From NCBI GenBank assembly GCA_034505235.1, contig JAPDQY010000003.1, forward strand, positions 1 through 64,000: 64,000 nt of DNA. Direction: 5' to 3'. Positions 29,138 to 38,143 of the stretch are shown here, one piece after another. Below the pieces are notes generated by a model. The model saw nothing but the letters and a program-made list of their open reading frames with translations. It did not search any database and was not told the origin of the DNA. The stretch comes from Coneutiohabitans thermophilus. GTDB lineage: Bacteria > Zhuqueibacterota > Zhuqueibacteria > Zhuqueibacterales > Zhuqueibacteraceae. The position numbers and the translations under genes are program-made. Each line of letters starts with the position of its first letter. Position 1 is the first letter of the stretch.

Positions 29138-29842
29138 TCAGTCCGGCTTGGGCGTGAGGGATTGCAGATGATCGCGCGTCAGCATCATGTGCTTGGGGGC
29201 CCGCGCCTTGGGTGCCACTGTGCCGTAGGAGATCAACATGTGGATGGCATCCTCCACCGGCATCTCCAGCTCGATGACATCGCTTTTGGGATAAAACATC
29301 AGGAAGCCGCCGGTGGGGTTGGGAGGGTTGGGAATGAACACGCACACAATCTCGCGCTGCAGCGCCTCCTGAATTTCCCCGCGAATCTCGCGAATGTAGA
29401 AGCCCAGCCGCCAGGTATTGGGCCCGGGATAGGGCACCAGCACGGTCTTCTTGAAGGACTGGTGCTGCTCGCCGAAGAGCGCCTGGCTGAGCTGCTGCAC
29501 CGTGCCGTAGATGCGGCGGATGATGGGAATGCGGGTAACGGCACGATTGCCGAATTCCACCAGCTTGTTGCCGAAGTAACTGCGCGCCGCCATGCCGGTC
29601 CCCAAAATCAACAGCAGCAGCGTAATCGCCCCCACCCCGGGGAAGGTGACCGTCACGCCGAAGGTGCGGCGCAAAATGACGAAGATTTCATCCTTGAGAA
29701 TGCCGTCGATCGCCTTGAACAGCTCGAAAATGATGTAAACCGTCAGACTGATCGGCACCAGCACCAGCAGGCCGGCGAGAAAATACCCACGCACGCGGGC
29801 GGCAAACTTGTGCTCGGGCGAGGACAGCAACGAGGCGGTCAT
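29138..29842 (-). CDS. DUF502 family membrane protein
   Basis: A 234-residue protein with two N-terminal membrane helices (about 20-42 and 70-90) and a soluble C-terminal domain containing PIIRRIYGTVQQLSQAL, the most conserved stretch of DUF502, and VCVFIPNPPNPTGGF. The function is not established; homologues occur widely in bacteria and in plant LCV-like proteins. The start overlaps the stop of the FtsB-like gene (ATGA), so the two are translationally coupled. Confidence 0.9.
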   Translation of the reverse strand: MTASLLSSPEHKFAARVRGYFLAGLLVLVPISLTVYIIFELFKAIDGILKDEIFVILRRTFGVTVTFPGVGAITLLLLILGTGMAARSYFGNKLVEFGNRAVTRIPIIRRIYGTVQQLSQALFGEQHQSFKKTVLVPYPGPNTWRLGFYIREIRGEIQEALQREIVCVFIPNPPNPTGGFLMFYPKSDVIELEMPVEDAIHMLISYGTVAPKARAPKHMMLTRDHLQSLTPKPD

Positions 29843-30189
29843 GGCTGCTTCTTGTCCTCCCCGGCCGCCGGCTGTTTCACGATGGTGTAAATGGTCTCTC
29901 CCGGTCTGCCCATCTGAAAACGCTCACGCGCGACTTTTTCGATATAGGTGGTGTCGTGTTGCAACCGGTGAATCACCTGCTTGAGGCTGTCCTGGGTGGC
30001 CTGCAGCATGGTGATGTCCTGCTGCAGGTCGCTGTGGCGCTGTTTCAGCCGCCAAAGTTGAATCAGTCCGGAGCTGCCGCCGAAATACGTGTAAGCCAGG
30101 TAAAGCAAAACCGCACAGATGAGCCAGAAGGCTTTGCGCCACAGTTTGAGGCGGTGGCCGGAAGCTTTGGTGGAAAAGCGGGAGGTCAT
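29839..30189 (-). CDS. FtsB/DivIC-like septum formation initiator
   Basis: A 116-residue single-pass protein. It has one membrane helix (about 20-38), a coiled coil (about 45-80) and a short periplasmic tail with YIEKVARERFQMGRPGE, the conserved FtsB/DivIC ending. Family members bridge FtsL and FtsQ in the divisome. I take the ATG at 30189 (GGTGAG upstream) over an in-frame GTG two codons earlier. Its stop overlaps the DUF502 start. Confidence 0.88.
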   Translation of the reverse strand: MTSRFSTKASGHRLKLWRKAFWLICAVLLYLAYTYFGGSSGLIQLWRLKQRHSDLQQDITMLQATQDSLKQVIHRLQHDTTYIEKVARERFQMGRPGETIYTIVKQPAAGEDKKQP

Positions 30190-30220
30190 GTTCACTCACC
30201 ACATTCGAAGGGGTTTGACT

Positions 30221-30275
30221 TCGTGTCCGTCCGCGAACGTTCCAACCCCGGCTGGGCCGTTTTTTGAGACAACGG
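30221..30275 (+). repeat. Dispersed intergenic repeat, family C, copy 1
   Basis: GTCCGTCCGCGAACGTTCC ... GGCTGGGCCG ... TTTGAGAC matches 37797-37850 (GTCCGTCCGCAAATGTTCC ... GGCTCGGCC ... CAGAGAC) in the same orientation. It lies in the 345-bp gap upstream of the FtsB-like gene, which otherwise shows no gene. Confidence 0.65.
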
Positions 30276-30534
30276 CCAGGCTGCGGCGTGAGCCGTTTCC
30301 CCCGAGTTTGCGATTGCGGACCAACACTCATTCAGCAACAGCATTCCGTTCTGACGCGGCAGGGCAGCATTGCCACACGGCCGCGACGGTGAATTCCGCG
30401 CACTCGCACTCTGCCAATTCCACGTCGTTCGCGTGATGCTTGGGAGGTGAACCGGCGAAGGGGGCGGCCCGGCGGCAAGAAAAAACGACAAAAAAATCAT
30501 CTTCGTCGCGGAAAGCGCACCGTCCGCTTTGCAG

Positions 30535-32058
30535 TTACTGCAACACCGGCAGGGCCAGCAACACCGCCAGCACGCCGCTCACCGCACAGATGCCGTTGAC
30601 CACGTCATTATCCACCCAATGCCATCCCGAATGCGGCTGGCGTTCGCTGCCGCAGCATTCACCCTTCTTCTCGCTGATTCGGCGGCAGGTGGGGCAGATG
30701 CGCTGCGCTTGTATCGTTGCGCCCAGCAAGCTGTCGAAAAGATGCGCCAGCACGCCCGCCAGCGTGATGAAAGCAATCCCGGTGACTCCAAACCGCTGCC
30801 CGGGTCCGCCGAACTGCAACGCGGCGCCGAGCAGGGCAATGATGAAGGCGCCGAGGCCGGCACCGAACAGCCCCAAGCCGGAAATGGCGCCCGAAGTGCC
30901 GGCGGTCACGGTTTGCAGCGTGGTGATCAAGCGCGGCGGCCGGCGCGAGAGCAGGCCGATCTCAGTGGCCCAGGTATCCGCCGTGACTGCCGCGACTGCG
31001 CCCAGAAACAGCGCGTACCACAGCGGCTGCGGATCAATATACCAAAGAATCACCACCAGGCCGGGCACGCCGCCGTTGGCCACCACCTGGCCGAAATCGC
31101 GGCGATGGCCTTTTTGAAAAGCACGGCTGGCCGCGCGCTTGCGCCGGGCGCCGAAACGCGAGAGCAGGCTCGACAACACGAAAAACGCCAGCAGCGGCAC
31201 ACTGAAAACCCACCCTCCCAGGCCGAACACCACCGCACCGAGCATGAACGTTGCGAGCGCGCCGCTCAGATCCAAAAAGCGCACACGATAGGAGACGGCG
31301 GCCACCGCCAGCGCCAAAATCTCACCGGTGAAAAACTGCGTGATGGCAGCCTGGGACGCATGCAGATAAAAATAAGCCATCACCGCGCCCAACACGGGCA
31401 CAGTAAGGTTATCCGAACCGCGCCAGGACAGGGCCTCCGCGGCCGTGGCCAGCAGACTGATACCCACGGCAGCGAGCAGGGAGCGCATTGGCTCCGGCGT
31501 GGGGCCAAGCAGCGGCGCGATCCATTCGAACCCGGCCCACACCAACAGCAGGGAGCTGAGCCACATCGTCAGCGATCCCTGCAAGGTCTTGCGGTCGCTC
31601 CGAAGCGGCAGCACAATCGGTTGAACCGCCGCCCCGCCGGCGAGCGCCGCACAAAAATCCGCGATGCCGAGCAGGCTCATCCCCACCCACAAGGCCGTCA
31701 TCTCGCGCTGCCAAAACAGCAGAGTCAGCAGAAAAAAAGAGAGAGGATAAAAAACGGTGCCGTAGGTTTTGCGGCCGGTGGCGTGAATACCCGCAAAGCG
31801 GCCGGTTCGCAGCGCCAGGGCATTCAGCAACACGAACAACGCCGCCAGCACCAGCAACAGCACGGGCGTTGCAAAGAGGAAAGGAGAAAGGAGAACGGCA
31901 ACCCCGCTGAGCACATGCACCAACTTGCGCGTGCGTTCCGCCGATACCGCATGCACCCGCTGCATCCAATTGGCGAAGCCGATCAAACCGGACAACCCAA
32001 GCAGAAAGAGGGCGAAGATCAGCCAATCACCGGGCGGGGGGAAGTGCAAATCGGGCAT
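30535..32058 (-). CDS. Two-domain integral membrane protein: phytol/dolichol kinase-like + DUF92 (VTE6-like)
   Basis: A 507-residue protein with about 14 hydrophobic segments. The N-terminal half (about 20-215) resembles the CTP-dependent phytol/dolichol kinase family: RTRKLVHVLSG, GRKTYGTVFYP and LLATAAEALSWRGSDNLTVP. The C-terminal half (about 225-507) is DUF92, with RRDFGQVVANGG, TADTWATEIG and the late WVDNDVVNG. In plants and cyanobacteria VTE5 phosphorylates phytol to phytyl phosphate and VTE6 (DUF92) makes the diphosphate, so a fusion would do both steps in prenol salvage. That is inference; the real prenol is unknown. A CPTC...C cluster lies near residue 465. Confidence 0.85.
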   Translation of the reverse strand: MPDLHFPPPGDWLIFALFLLGLSGLIGFANWMQRVHAVSAERTRKLVHVLSGVAVLLSPFLFATPVLLLVLAALFVLLNALALRTGRFAGIHATGRKTYGTVFYPLSFFLLTLLFWQREMTALWVGMSLLGIADFCAALAGGAAVQPIVLPLRSDRKTLQGSLTMWLSSLLLVWAGFEWIAPLLGPTPEPMRSLLAAVGISLLATAAEALSWRGSDNLTVPVLGAVMAYFYLHASQAAITQFFTGEILALAVAAVSYRVRFLDLSGALATFMLGAVVFGLGGWVFSVPLLAFFVLSSLLSRFGARRKRAASRAFQKGHRRDFGQVVANGGVPGLVVILWYIDPQPLWYALFLGAVAAVTADTWATEIGLLSRRPPRLITTLQTVTAGTSGAISGLGLFGAGLGAFIIALLGAALQFGGPGQRFGVTGIAFITLAGVLAHLFDSLLGATIQAQRICPTCRRISEKKGECCGSERQPHSGWHWVDNDVVNGICAVSGVLAVLLALPVLQ

Positions 32059-32189
32059 GCGCTCTCATCAGGATTGATTTTTGTGGCCGCTATTTACCGA
32101 TTTTTCATTTGAAAGTCAAGGACAAGCTCCCGATGTTTGCCCGCTTGCGCGGCAGTCGCGGCGGGCAGCGCGCAACATGTCTTTCCTGA

Positions 32190-32315
32190 ATTCGGCATAT
32201 GGAGCAGCCCTGGCTGCAAAATTCGCCAGTTTGGTGAAGGCATCATGTTTTCTCTTCCGCGAAAATGAACTCCCGAGAAATGGCTTTTCCCGTGGGAGTT
32301 TATTATCCCGGCAAA
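32190..32315 (-). repeat. Dispersed intergenic repeat, family A, copy 3 (inverted)
   Basis: The reverse complement carries AACTCCC ... GGGAGTT flanking GGGAAAAGCCATTTCTC, then TTCATTTTCGCGGAAGAG and the same right-hand extension as the copy at 23690-23850. It can fold into a hairpin with a 7-bp stem. Confidence 0.75.
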
Positions 32316-32775
32316 CTTATCACAATCGCGAAGATTTTTTGAACCCCACGAGCAACGAGAACGCAAAGAGAGTGGCATGGCTGGCTTCACGTGTGGGGGG
32401 TCAGCCGGCCAACAGTGTTCTGCTTAAAAACTGTGCGAGCACGGTTTGCAAGTGGATTGCGAAGTATCGCCACCGATCCTATATGACAACCGGCAGATTG
32501 AGGCCGGCGACCGCATTGACAGGCTCCTCGAAAGTTGTATCAAAAACTGCCACCAACTCACGAGGCCCAACTACCGACCTGCCTGAAATTACGCGACTGC
32601 CGCCCTGGTTTTTTACTGAACTGGAACGCCAAACCAATGAAAGAAGGCATACCGGGAATGAGGAATAATCGCAACGCATGATTGCACGCACAAGCATGCA
32701 GAACGCAAGGAAATCCTTCGCGCGTTTTGCGGCTTCGCAGTTAACAGATTTGGTTGCGGTTATGACCGCGCTGTA
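32316..32775. other. Intergenic sequence, possible unrecognised remnant
   Basis: Between two family A repeats. Several short open frames exist on both strands (such as 32479-32835 minus), but none has a convincing start, ribosome site or known motif. The stretch ends with a degenerate 'gaagccgcaaa...' phrase of the type often seen in decayed repeats. No gene is called. Confidence 0.4.
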
Positions 32776-32832
32776 CTCTCGTGGGAGGATTTTGGGGGGA
32801 TCTTGACATCGAGGGTTCAATCTCTGTCTTGC
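32776..32832 (-). repeat. Dispersed intergenic repeat, family A, partial copy 4 (inverted)
   Basis: The segment CTCGTGGGAGGATTTTGGGG followed by GATCTTGACATCGAGGGTT matches the reverse complement of 8541-8595 almost base for base. Confidence 0.75.
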
Positions 32833-32842
32833 CATGAACAGG

Positions 32843-32898
32843 GCGTCGCGATCAAATCGGCGTTTCTCGCGGAGGGGATCAATCTGGGTGCAAAATTC
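32843..32898 (+). repeat. Dispersed intergenic repeat, family B, copy 2
   Basis: GGCGTCGCGATCAAATCGGC and the sequence following it match the reverse complement of 23502-23558. It directly follows a family A fragment. Confidence 0.7.
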
Positions 32899-32998
32899 GG
32901 GTCTTTACAATCTCCTCGAATCTGCTTATCTCCTGCTGTATGGTGGTCAGCCGGCCGCGCTGAGCAGAACGCCGGCGTCTTGACTGCAAACAAACCAA

Positions 32999-33026
32999 TG
33001 CCGGCAGGATGCCTGCACGACAAAAC
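32999..33026. repeat. REP-like repeat (family D)
   Basis: GCCGGCAGGATGCCTGCACG followed by ACAAAA is nearly the same as at 49991-50022 (GGCAGGAAACCTGCACGACA) and similar to 60571-60602. It has a short palindromic core, CAGG-AT-GCCTG. Confidence 0.55.
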
Positions 33027-33139
33027 CTGCGCGGCCATGGCACCTCCGCCGCCAGTCGGCGAACGCGAAATCATGTCCGCGGAGGATTTAAAGCACGTGA
33101 GGGCAGCCGGCACCCCAAAAACCACAAAGCGGAGAAAAC

Positions 33140-33823
33140 ATGCACGGCAGTGAAAAATTCACGGAATTGGTCGAGATCATGGCACGCTTGCGCGGCCCGC
33201 AGGGCTGTCCGTGGGATCGTGCACAGACCCACGCTTCCTTGCGGCGGTATCTGCTCGAGGAGACGTATGAAGTTCTCCACGCTCTCGACGCCGGCGATGA
33301 TGAAGAGCTGTGCCATGAGCTGGGCGATCTGTTGCTGCAGGTGGTCTATCACGCACAAATTGCCGCCGAGGCGGGCCGCTTCGACATCGGCGCGGTGATC
33401 GCAGCGATCAGCGCCAAAATGATTCGGCGGCATCCGCATGTTTTCGGCGACGCCAGGGTGGATTCTGCTGCCGAGCTGACACACCTGTGGGAGCAAATAA
33501 AACAGCAGGAGGGCAAAAAAAACGCGCTTGCCGGCGTGCCGCACGCCCTGCCGGCGCTGCAGCGTGCCGCCCGGTTGCAGCAAAAGGCCGGTGCGGCCGC
33601 CGCGAGTGTTGACGAGGTTGAAGCCACCTGGCAAACTTTTCGCGCGGCCGCCGCGGGCGCAAAAGACGGCCTGCCAAGCGACCATCGGCCCCTGCCGGAG
33701 CTTTATGGCGATCTGCTGTTCCGCCTGGTGGCCTTCGGCCGCGGCCTGGGCCTGAATGCCGAAGACAACCTGCGCGAAGCCTGTCATCGTTTCGAACATG
33801 AATACGCGGGACCTCGCCAATGA
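33140..33823 (+). CDS. mazG: Nucleoside triphosphate pyrophosphohydrolase MazG
   Basis: Hydrolyses (d)NTPs to monophosphates and pyrophosphate, a house-cleaning role in the cytoplasm. It has 227 residues with two MazG-type helical repeats. The first has CPWDRAQTHASLRRYLLEET, then EVLHALDAGDDEELCHELGD (the E-E-x-x-E and E-x-x-D metal ligands). The second is weaker (ELYGDLLFRLVAFGR near 195). FVFGDA-type IRRHPHVFGD is present near 97. The stop codon overlaps the start of the acetyltransferase gene (ATGA). Confidence 0.95.
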   Translation: MHGSEKFTELVEIMARLRGPQGCPWDRAQTHASLRRYLLEETYEVLHALDAGDDEELCHELGDLLLQVVYHAQIAAEAGRFDIGAVIAAISAKMIRRHPHVFGDARVDSAAELTHLWEQIKQQEGKKNALAGVPHALPALQRAARLQQKAGAAAASVDEVEATWQTFRAAAAGAKDGLPSDHRPLPELYGDLLFRLVAFGRGLGLNAEDNLREACHRFEHEYAGPRQ

Positions 33824-34326
33824 TCACCATCCGTCCTCTGTCGGGCGCCGCAGAAATTCATGCCTGCGCCCATGCCATGTCGACTTCCGAGCCGTGGTTG
33901 ACTTTGGGGCGCGGCTATGAAGAGTGCGCCGCCCTGTTGAGCGAGGCCGGCAAGGAAGTTTATGTTGCGGTGGCGCAGGAGGAGCCGGCGGGATGCATCA
34001 TCATCAACATGCAGGGCGCGTTCCGCGGCTACCTTCAAACCGTGTGCGTCATGCCGGCCTGGCGCGGCCGCGGGATTGGCAGCGAGCTGATCCGCTTCGC
34101 TGAAAAGCGGATTTTCCAGGAGGCACCCAACGTCTTCCTGTGCGTGTCGTCGTTCAACACCGGCGCGCAGAAGCTCTACCGCCGGCTGGGGTATGAAGTG
34201 ATCGGCGAGCTGAAGGACTACGTGGTGGCGGGCCATGCGGAAATCCTGATGCGCAAAACCATCGGGCCGCTGGCGGGGTTCAGGGGGAGGGAGAAAATTC
34301 TGTGGAATCGGAATTCTGTCTTGTAA
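33820..34326 (+). CDS. GNAT family N-acetyltransferase
   Basis: A 168-residue acetyl-CoA-dependent acyltransferase. The acetyl-CoA-binding motif is VCVMPAWRGRGIGSELIRFA (about 70-90), followed by SSFNTGAQKLYRRLGYEVIG, typical of GNAT motif B. The substrate is unknown. The last 20 residues are extra to the usual fold. It starts inside the mazG stop, so the two are translationally coupled; the broken OLD-family gene follows 70 bp later. Confidence 0.88.
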   Translation: MITIRPLSGAAEIHACAHAMSTSEPWLTLGRGYEECAALLSEAGKEVYVAVAQEEPAGCIIINMQGAFRGYLQTVCVMPAWRGRGIGSELIRFAEKRIFQEAPNVFLCVSSFNTGAQKLYRRLGYEVIGELKDYVVAGHAEILMRKTIGPLAGFRGREKILWNRNSVL

Positions 34327-34395
34327 TTTGGAGCGCGATAGCATACTTTTCGGCATTTAAATACCGTTTTACACCCCCCCGTGAGAGACGAAGAG

Positions 34396-36252
34396 ATGCC
34401 TGCCACTACCAAATGACTCAAGCGGCTTCACATCGAAAACTTCAAGCAGTTCGAAGTGCTCGACTTGGAGCTGCGGGGTTTCAACTTGCTGGTTGGTCCA
34501 AACAACAGCGGCAAATCCACCGCGTTGCAAGCATGTGCCGTTTTCAACTTTTGTTATCAGGCCTGCCTGGAAAAGAAAAATGGCGGGTTGACGTTTCAGA
34601 ACCGGACATTCGGCACCGATGAATTCGTCATTATCCCCGCCGCAGAACCCAGGGATTTGTGGAAAGACCGCAAGGTACAAAAAGGCAATAGTCCGATTCC
34701 GATCCGTGTCATCGGCGGGCTGGCGGGCGGGGGGGAATACGAGTTCGAAGTAACTTTGCGCTTCAATCGCTTCAGCGTGCAAAACAAATCAAAAGTTCCT
34801 CCTTTGCCTGATTCCGGTGGCCTGAATATCACACTCATTCCGGGATACAGCGGTTTCATTCCGCGTGAAGAACGCCGGACCATCGCCGTACGGCGCGAAT
34901 TGCGTGCCCTCGGCCAGCACGGCACAATTATCCGTAATGTCCTGCTCGATCTCAAAGGAGGAGGAGACACGCTGGCAGCAATTCGTTCTTCTGTTGGAAT
35001 CGATTTTCCCGCAAATCGAGCTGCGCCATCCCCAATTAGATGAAGAAGTTGATCGCTACATTCATGCGACTTACCAGGAAACCGGGCTGGCGACGGAAGG
35101 TGACCACCGGCAGCGCAGGGGGGAACTGGACATCATTTCCGGCGGCAGCGGTTCCCATCAATTTCTGCAGATACTCTCCGGCATCCTCATCGAGCCGGTG
35201 AGCACCGTCCTGCTCGACGAGCCGGATGCGCATTTGTTCAGCCGGCTCATTGCCGATCTTTACGCCGTGCTGGCCGGTCTGACGCGGAAAGGGATTCAAA
35301 TCATTGCTGCCACCCATTCGGTGGAACTGATCGCGGCTGCCGATCCTTGCCAGATTATCACTTTCAGTGAGAGGGGACCGCAACGGCTCAATGTGCACAT
35401 CGAAGTTTTGAACGCTGTTCAGTCCCTCGGCGGCCTGGCCAATCTCGAATTGTTGTTGATCGACTCCTGTCAAAAAGTCGTGGTGTTGGAAAACAAATCG
35501 GATGAGAAACCGCTGCAACTTTTTCTGCGCCGCCTGCTCAACGGCGATGATTATGCCCGTCTGCATCGCCGGCTTATCTTTCTTCATCAACATAAACGGC
35601 CGAGCGGCGAGTCCGTCCGAATCATGCTGAACACCCTGAAACAGGCCTTTCATCATGAGCGCGATTTGCAGGTGAAGGCTTTTGTCATTGCGGATCGGGA
35701 TTATATGCCCGATGAGCAACGACAGGAGGAACTGAGGAAATACAGCGGCCCCCCTTTGCTCCCCAGCAGCGTTGGAAAATTTGGCAGCGTATGGAAATCG
35801 AGAATTACCTCATTGTTCCCACTGCCATTGCGCGGGCAGTGAGGGCATCCGCCCAACAAAATCTTTATCCGGATCTTCCTCTTTTTAAAGAGCCGCCGGC
35901 GGAAGAAGAGCTGTTGCGGCTCGTGGAAGAGGCCGTGGAAGCCTCGCGCGATGCCGTGAGAAGACGTCTGGTCAATATGATCGGCAAACATGCTCGTGAT
36001 CAAAAGCTGGGCTGGCAGCCCGCAACTGTGCTCGAGCAGGCGGAGGCCTTCCTGCAGCAGACGTGGCAGGGCGTGGTTCGATATGAGTGGTGTGACGCAA
36101 AAGAGATTGTGCTGCCGCGTTTGCGCGAACACATTCAGAGCCAATACGGGCTGCGCCTGAACGACCGTGACATCGTCGCGGCGCTTGCAGAAGAGGAAGT
36201 GCCGCCCGATCTGCGCGAGGTGGTGCAAAGCCTGGCTGAGTTTTTGGAATAA
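34396..36252 (+). pseudogene. Broken OLD-family ATPase/nuclease (AAA + TOPRIM)
   Basis: A gene of about 618 codons with three lesions. From the ATG at 34396 the frame hits TGA at codon 7 (34414), then continues KRLHIENFKQFEVLDL and Walker A GPNNSGKST, the expected OLD N-terminus. Near 34958 an extra G (AAAGGAGG) moves the sense frame by +1. It then reads EETRWQQFVLLLESIFPQ, Walker B TVLLDEPDAHLF, the ATHSVE sensor and the TOPRIM residues VLENKSDEK and IADRDYMPD. At the C6 run near 35749 the frame returns, giving RMEIENYLIVP and a helical C-terminus. OLD nucleases are often phage-defence enzymes. Two frameshifts plus a nonsense codon argue for decay, although assembly errors could explain some. 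Confidence 0.85.
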
Positions 36253-36266
36253 CGCTGTCTTCCTCC

Positions 36267-37436
36267 TCACTTCCCGAAGAACACCGAAAAATCCACCCAC
36301 GGCACGAAGGGGAATCCGATGTCCTCTTCAAAAAATTCTTCCGAACTGAACAACGCCAAATCCACGGCCAGCCTTTCTCCAAAGAAACGCACGCCGCCGG
36401 AAAACAGCACCCGCGGCTCATCCGTGCCGGTGAAAATCCAGTTCTCCGTCAGCAGCTTCATGCTGTTGGAAAGCTGGGTTTCGGCGCCCAGCAGCAACAC
36501 CGGCTCGGCAATCTCATCCCGGGTGAAGGGCAAGCCGGCGCCCAATGTGACAGCGCTGCGCGAACTGCCGAAGGTGGCCACGCTGTAGGCCAGCGTGGCG
36601 TCTCGCACATCCTCCGGCATCATGAGATGTGTCAGCCCGGCAGCCAGTTCCACCTGTGAAGAGGCCGGCCAAGTGAGCTTGAAGCCCGCATAGCCTAGCT
36701 GCGAGCTCGCGCCGGGCAAGATCGAGATGCCGCCGCTGACGGAGAGAAAATCCGTCACACCATAGGCCAGCGTTGGAAAGAAGAGATAATAGTCCGCAAA
36801 ATAGCCCTGCCCCGCCGGCAGGCCGCGGCCGGTGGGCGCCAGCAAGAGCCGCGCGTGATTGGGATCACTGCGCTGAAACTCGGCATCGCGCATCACACCT
36901 GCCAGACTGCCGAGACTCACGATCTGCAAATCGGGAACGGCGATGTGCAGCCCACCGGGCGTTTGCACCAGCAGGGTATCGTTCTGCGCTGCCAGCAGCC
37001 GGCAGTTGATCACCGTGCCGTCGCGCAGAGTGATTTTGGTCAACTCGGCAGGCGCGGGCCAGCGCGACTCGGCGATGGCATACAGCGGCCGGGCAGGAAT
37101 GGTGTCACCGGCGGCCAGTGCCTGGACCCGCTGCGCCAGGCCGTTGCGAATCTGGTTGATCTCAGCAACCGTGAGGCGAAGCACAAGGTGTTGGCCACGG
37201 CCGTCGTGATTGCGCAGCAGGTGAAGCTGTTGCCAATCGATGCTGTGGTGATAATAGCGCGCTGCGGTGAAGCCGGCAATCTCGCCAAAGATCCGATAGC
37301 GGCTGTTTTCGTTCGCGTCGATCACCTCGCCGAGCACTGGATGCAGCGGCTGCGGCGTCCAGCCGCTCTTCTGCGCACTCACTGCTGCCGCAAGCAGAAG
37401 CATGGCGCTGCTCACTCGCAAAAACTGTCGTTTCAT
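36267..37436 (-). CDS. Exported beta-barrel-like protein, function unknown
   Basis: A 389-residue protein with a signal peptide (AMLLLAAAVSAQ). The first half holds a short domain with KITLRDGTVINCRLLAAQND, resembling a small SH3- or Sm-like strand repeat found in Bacteroidetes outer-membrane proteins. The second half (about 200-389) alternates hydrophobic and polar residues, with VELAAGLTHLMMPE, AVTLGAGLPFTRDE and a final WVDFSVFFGK, typical of a small barrel. No catalytic motif is visible. It is convergent with the OLD pseudogene, 14 bp apart. Confidence 0.75.
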   Translation of the reverse strand: MKRQFLRVSSAMLLLAAAVSAQKSGWTPQPLHPVLGEVIDANENSRYRIFGEIAGFTAARYYHHSIDWQQLHLLRNHDGRGQHLVLRLTVAEINQIRNGLAQRVQALAAGDTIPARPLYAIAESRWPAPAELTKITLRDGTVINCRLLAAQNDTLLVQTPGGLHIAVPDLQIVSLGSLAGVMRDAEFQRSDPNHARLLLAPTGRGLPAGQGYFADYYLFFPTLAYGVTDFLSVSGGISILPGASSQLGYAGFKLTWPASSQVELAAGLTHLMMPEDVRDATLAYSVATFGSSRSAVTLGAGLPFTRDEIAEPVLLLGAETQLSNSMKLLTENWIFTGTDEPRVLFSGGVRFFGERLAVDLALFSSEEFFEEDIGFPFVPWVDFSVFFGK

Positions 37437-37796
37437 TTTGTCACCTTTGCTGAATTCTCAGTGTTTTCATTCAACCTGGCACGCTGCCAATTTCACGACA
37501 ACTCCACGGCATGAAACCGTGAGAGGAGTGCCAATTCCGGCTGCGTGATATGATGGCACGCGCCGGAGTCAAGCACAACATGAAAGTCGGCCGCGGGATG
37601 AAACAGCCGGCGCGGTTGTCGTGAATCACGTTGGAAAGGGGGAGGTTGACTTTTGTAAAGTAAACTCGCTGCCTTAAAGGCAGGAGATCTTTCCCACGGA
37701 TTTCAGCAACCCAGCAGACATTTTTATCCGCTTGGTTGCTTCAATCCGTTGACGATTTCCTTGGGGTTGCGGTTTACCCGAGTTGGGTGAATCAAA

Positions 37797-37850
37797 GTCC
37801 GTCCGCAAATGTTCCGCCCGTGGCTCGGCCAAGGTTTCAGAGACTTCGAG
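37797..37850 (+). repeat. Dispersed intergenic repeat, family C, copy 2
   Basis: Matches 30221-30275 (see there). It lies in the 700-bp gap 37437-38143, which shows no gene but also holds the tandem repeat at 38035-38127. Confidence 0.65.
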
Positions 37851-38034
37851 CACCGTGAAAACGCCGGGGGTTCATATACAACGGCCTAGCCGCTGTCGGA
37901 ATGCTGCGATAAACCGGCTGGGATTCCGGACGGCAATGAGTTTGTCTCCGGCGGCAGAGATCGCAGAGGAACGCCTATGAATCTTCACTTGCATGTTTCT
38001 GCCCCACCCGCAATTCCATTTCAAGTCCTCACCT

Positions 38035-38127
38035 GCGTGCTCTGCGCCATCGGCGGATGCACATTGCATCCTCATTGACGTGCTTCTGTGCCAATGGCGG
38101 ATGCACATTGCCTCGCCATTTGCGTGC
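38035..38127 (+). repeat. Imperfect tandem repeat, about two 43-44-bp units
   Basis: The phrase GTGC-TCTG-GCCA-(T/A)GGCGGATGCACATTGC begins at 38037 and again at 38080, with a third partial start at 38124. The two full units are about 80% alike. Short and imperfect; not a CRISPR array. Confidence 0.6.
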
Positions 38128-38143
38128 TCTGCGAAAAGGCGTT

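Noticed and set aside
32479..32835. 118-codon minus-strand frame between repeats
   Set aside because: It begins inside a family A repeat and contains no recognisable motif, so coding is unlikely.
34396..34458. TGA read as an amino acid at codon 7 of the OLD-family gene
   Set aside because: Many other genes here (pheA, tyrA, groEL) end in TGA and use it as a normal stop; recoding would also not explain the two frameshifts.
34450..36260. Three separate small genes in the OLD-family locus
   Set aside because: The pieces carry successive, non-overlapping parts of one known domain order (Walker A, then Walker B with TOPRIM, then C-terminal helices), so one broken gene is the better explanation.
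38035..38127. Possible CRISPR array
   Set aside because: Only two imperfect units that abut each other with no unique spacers, and no cas genes in the window.
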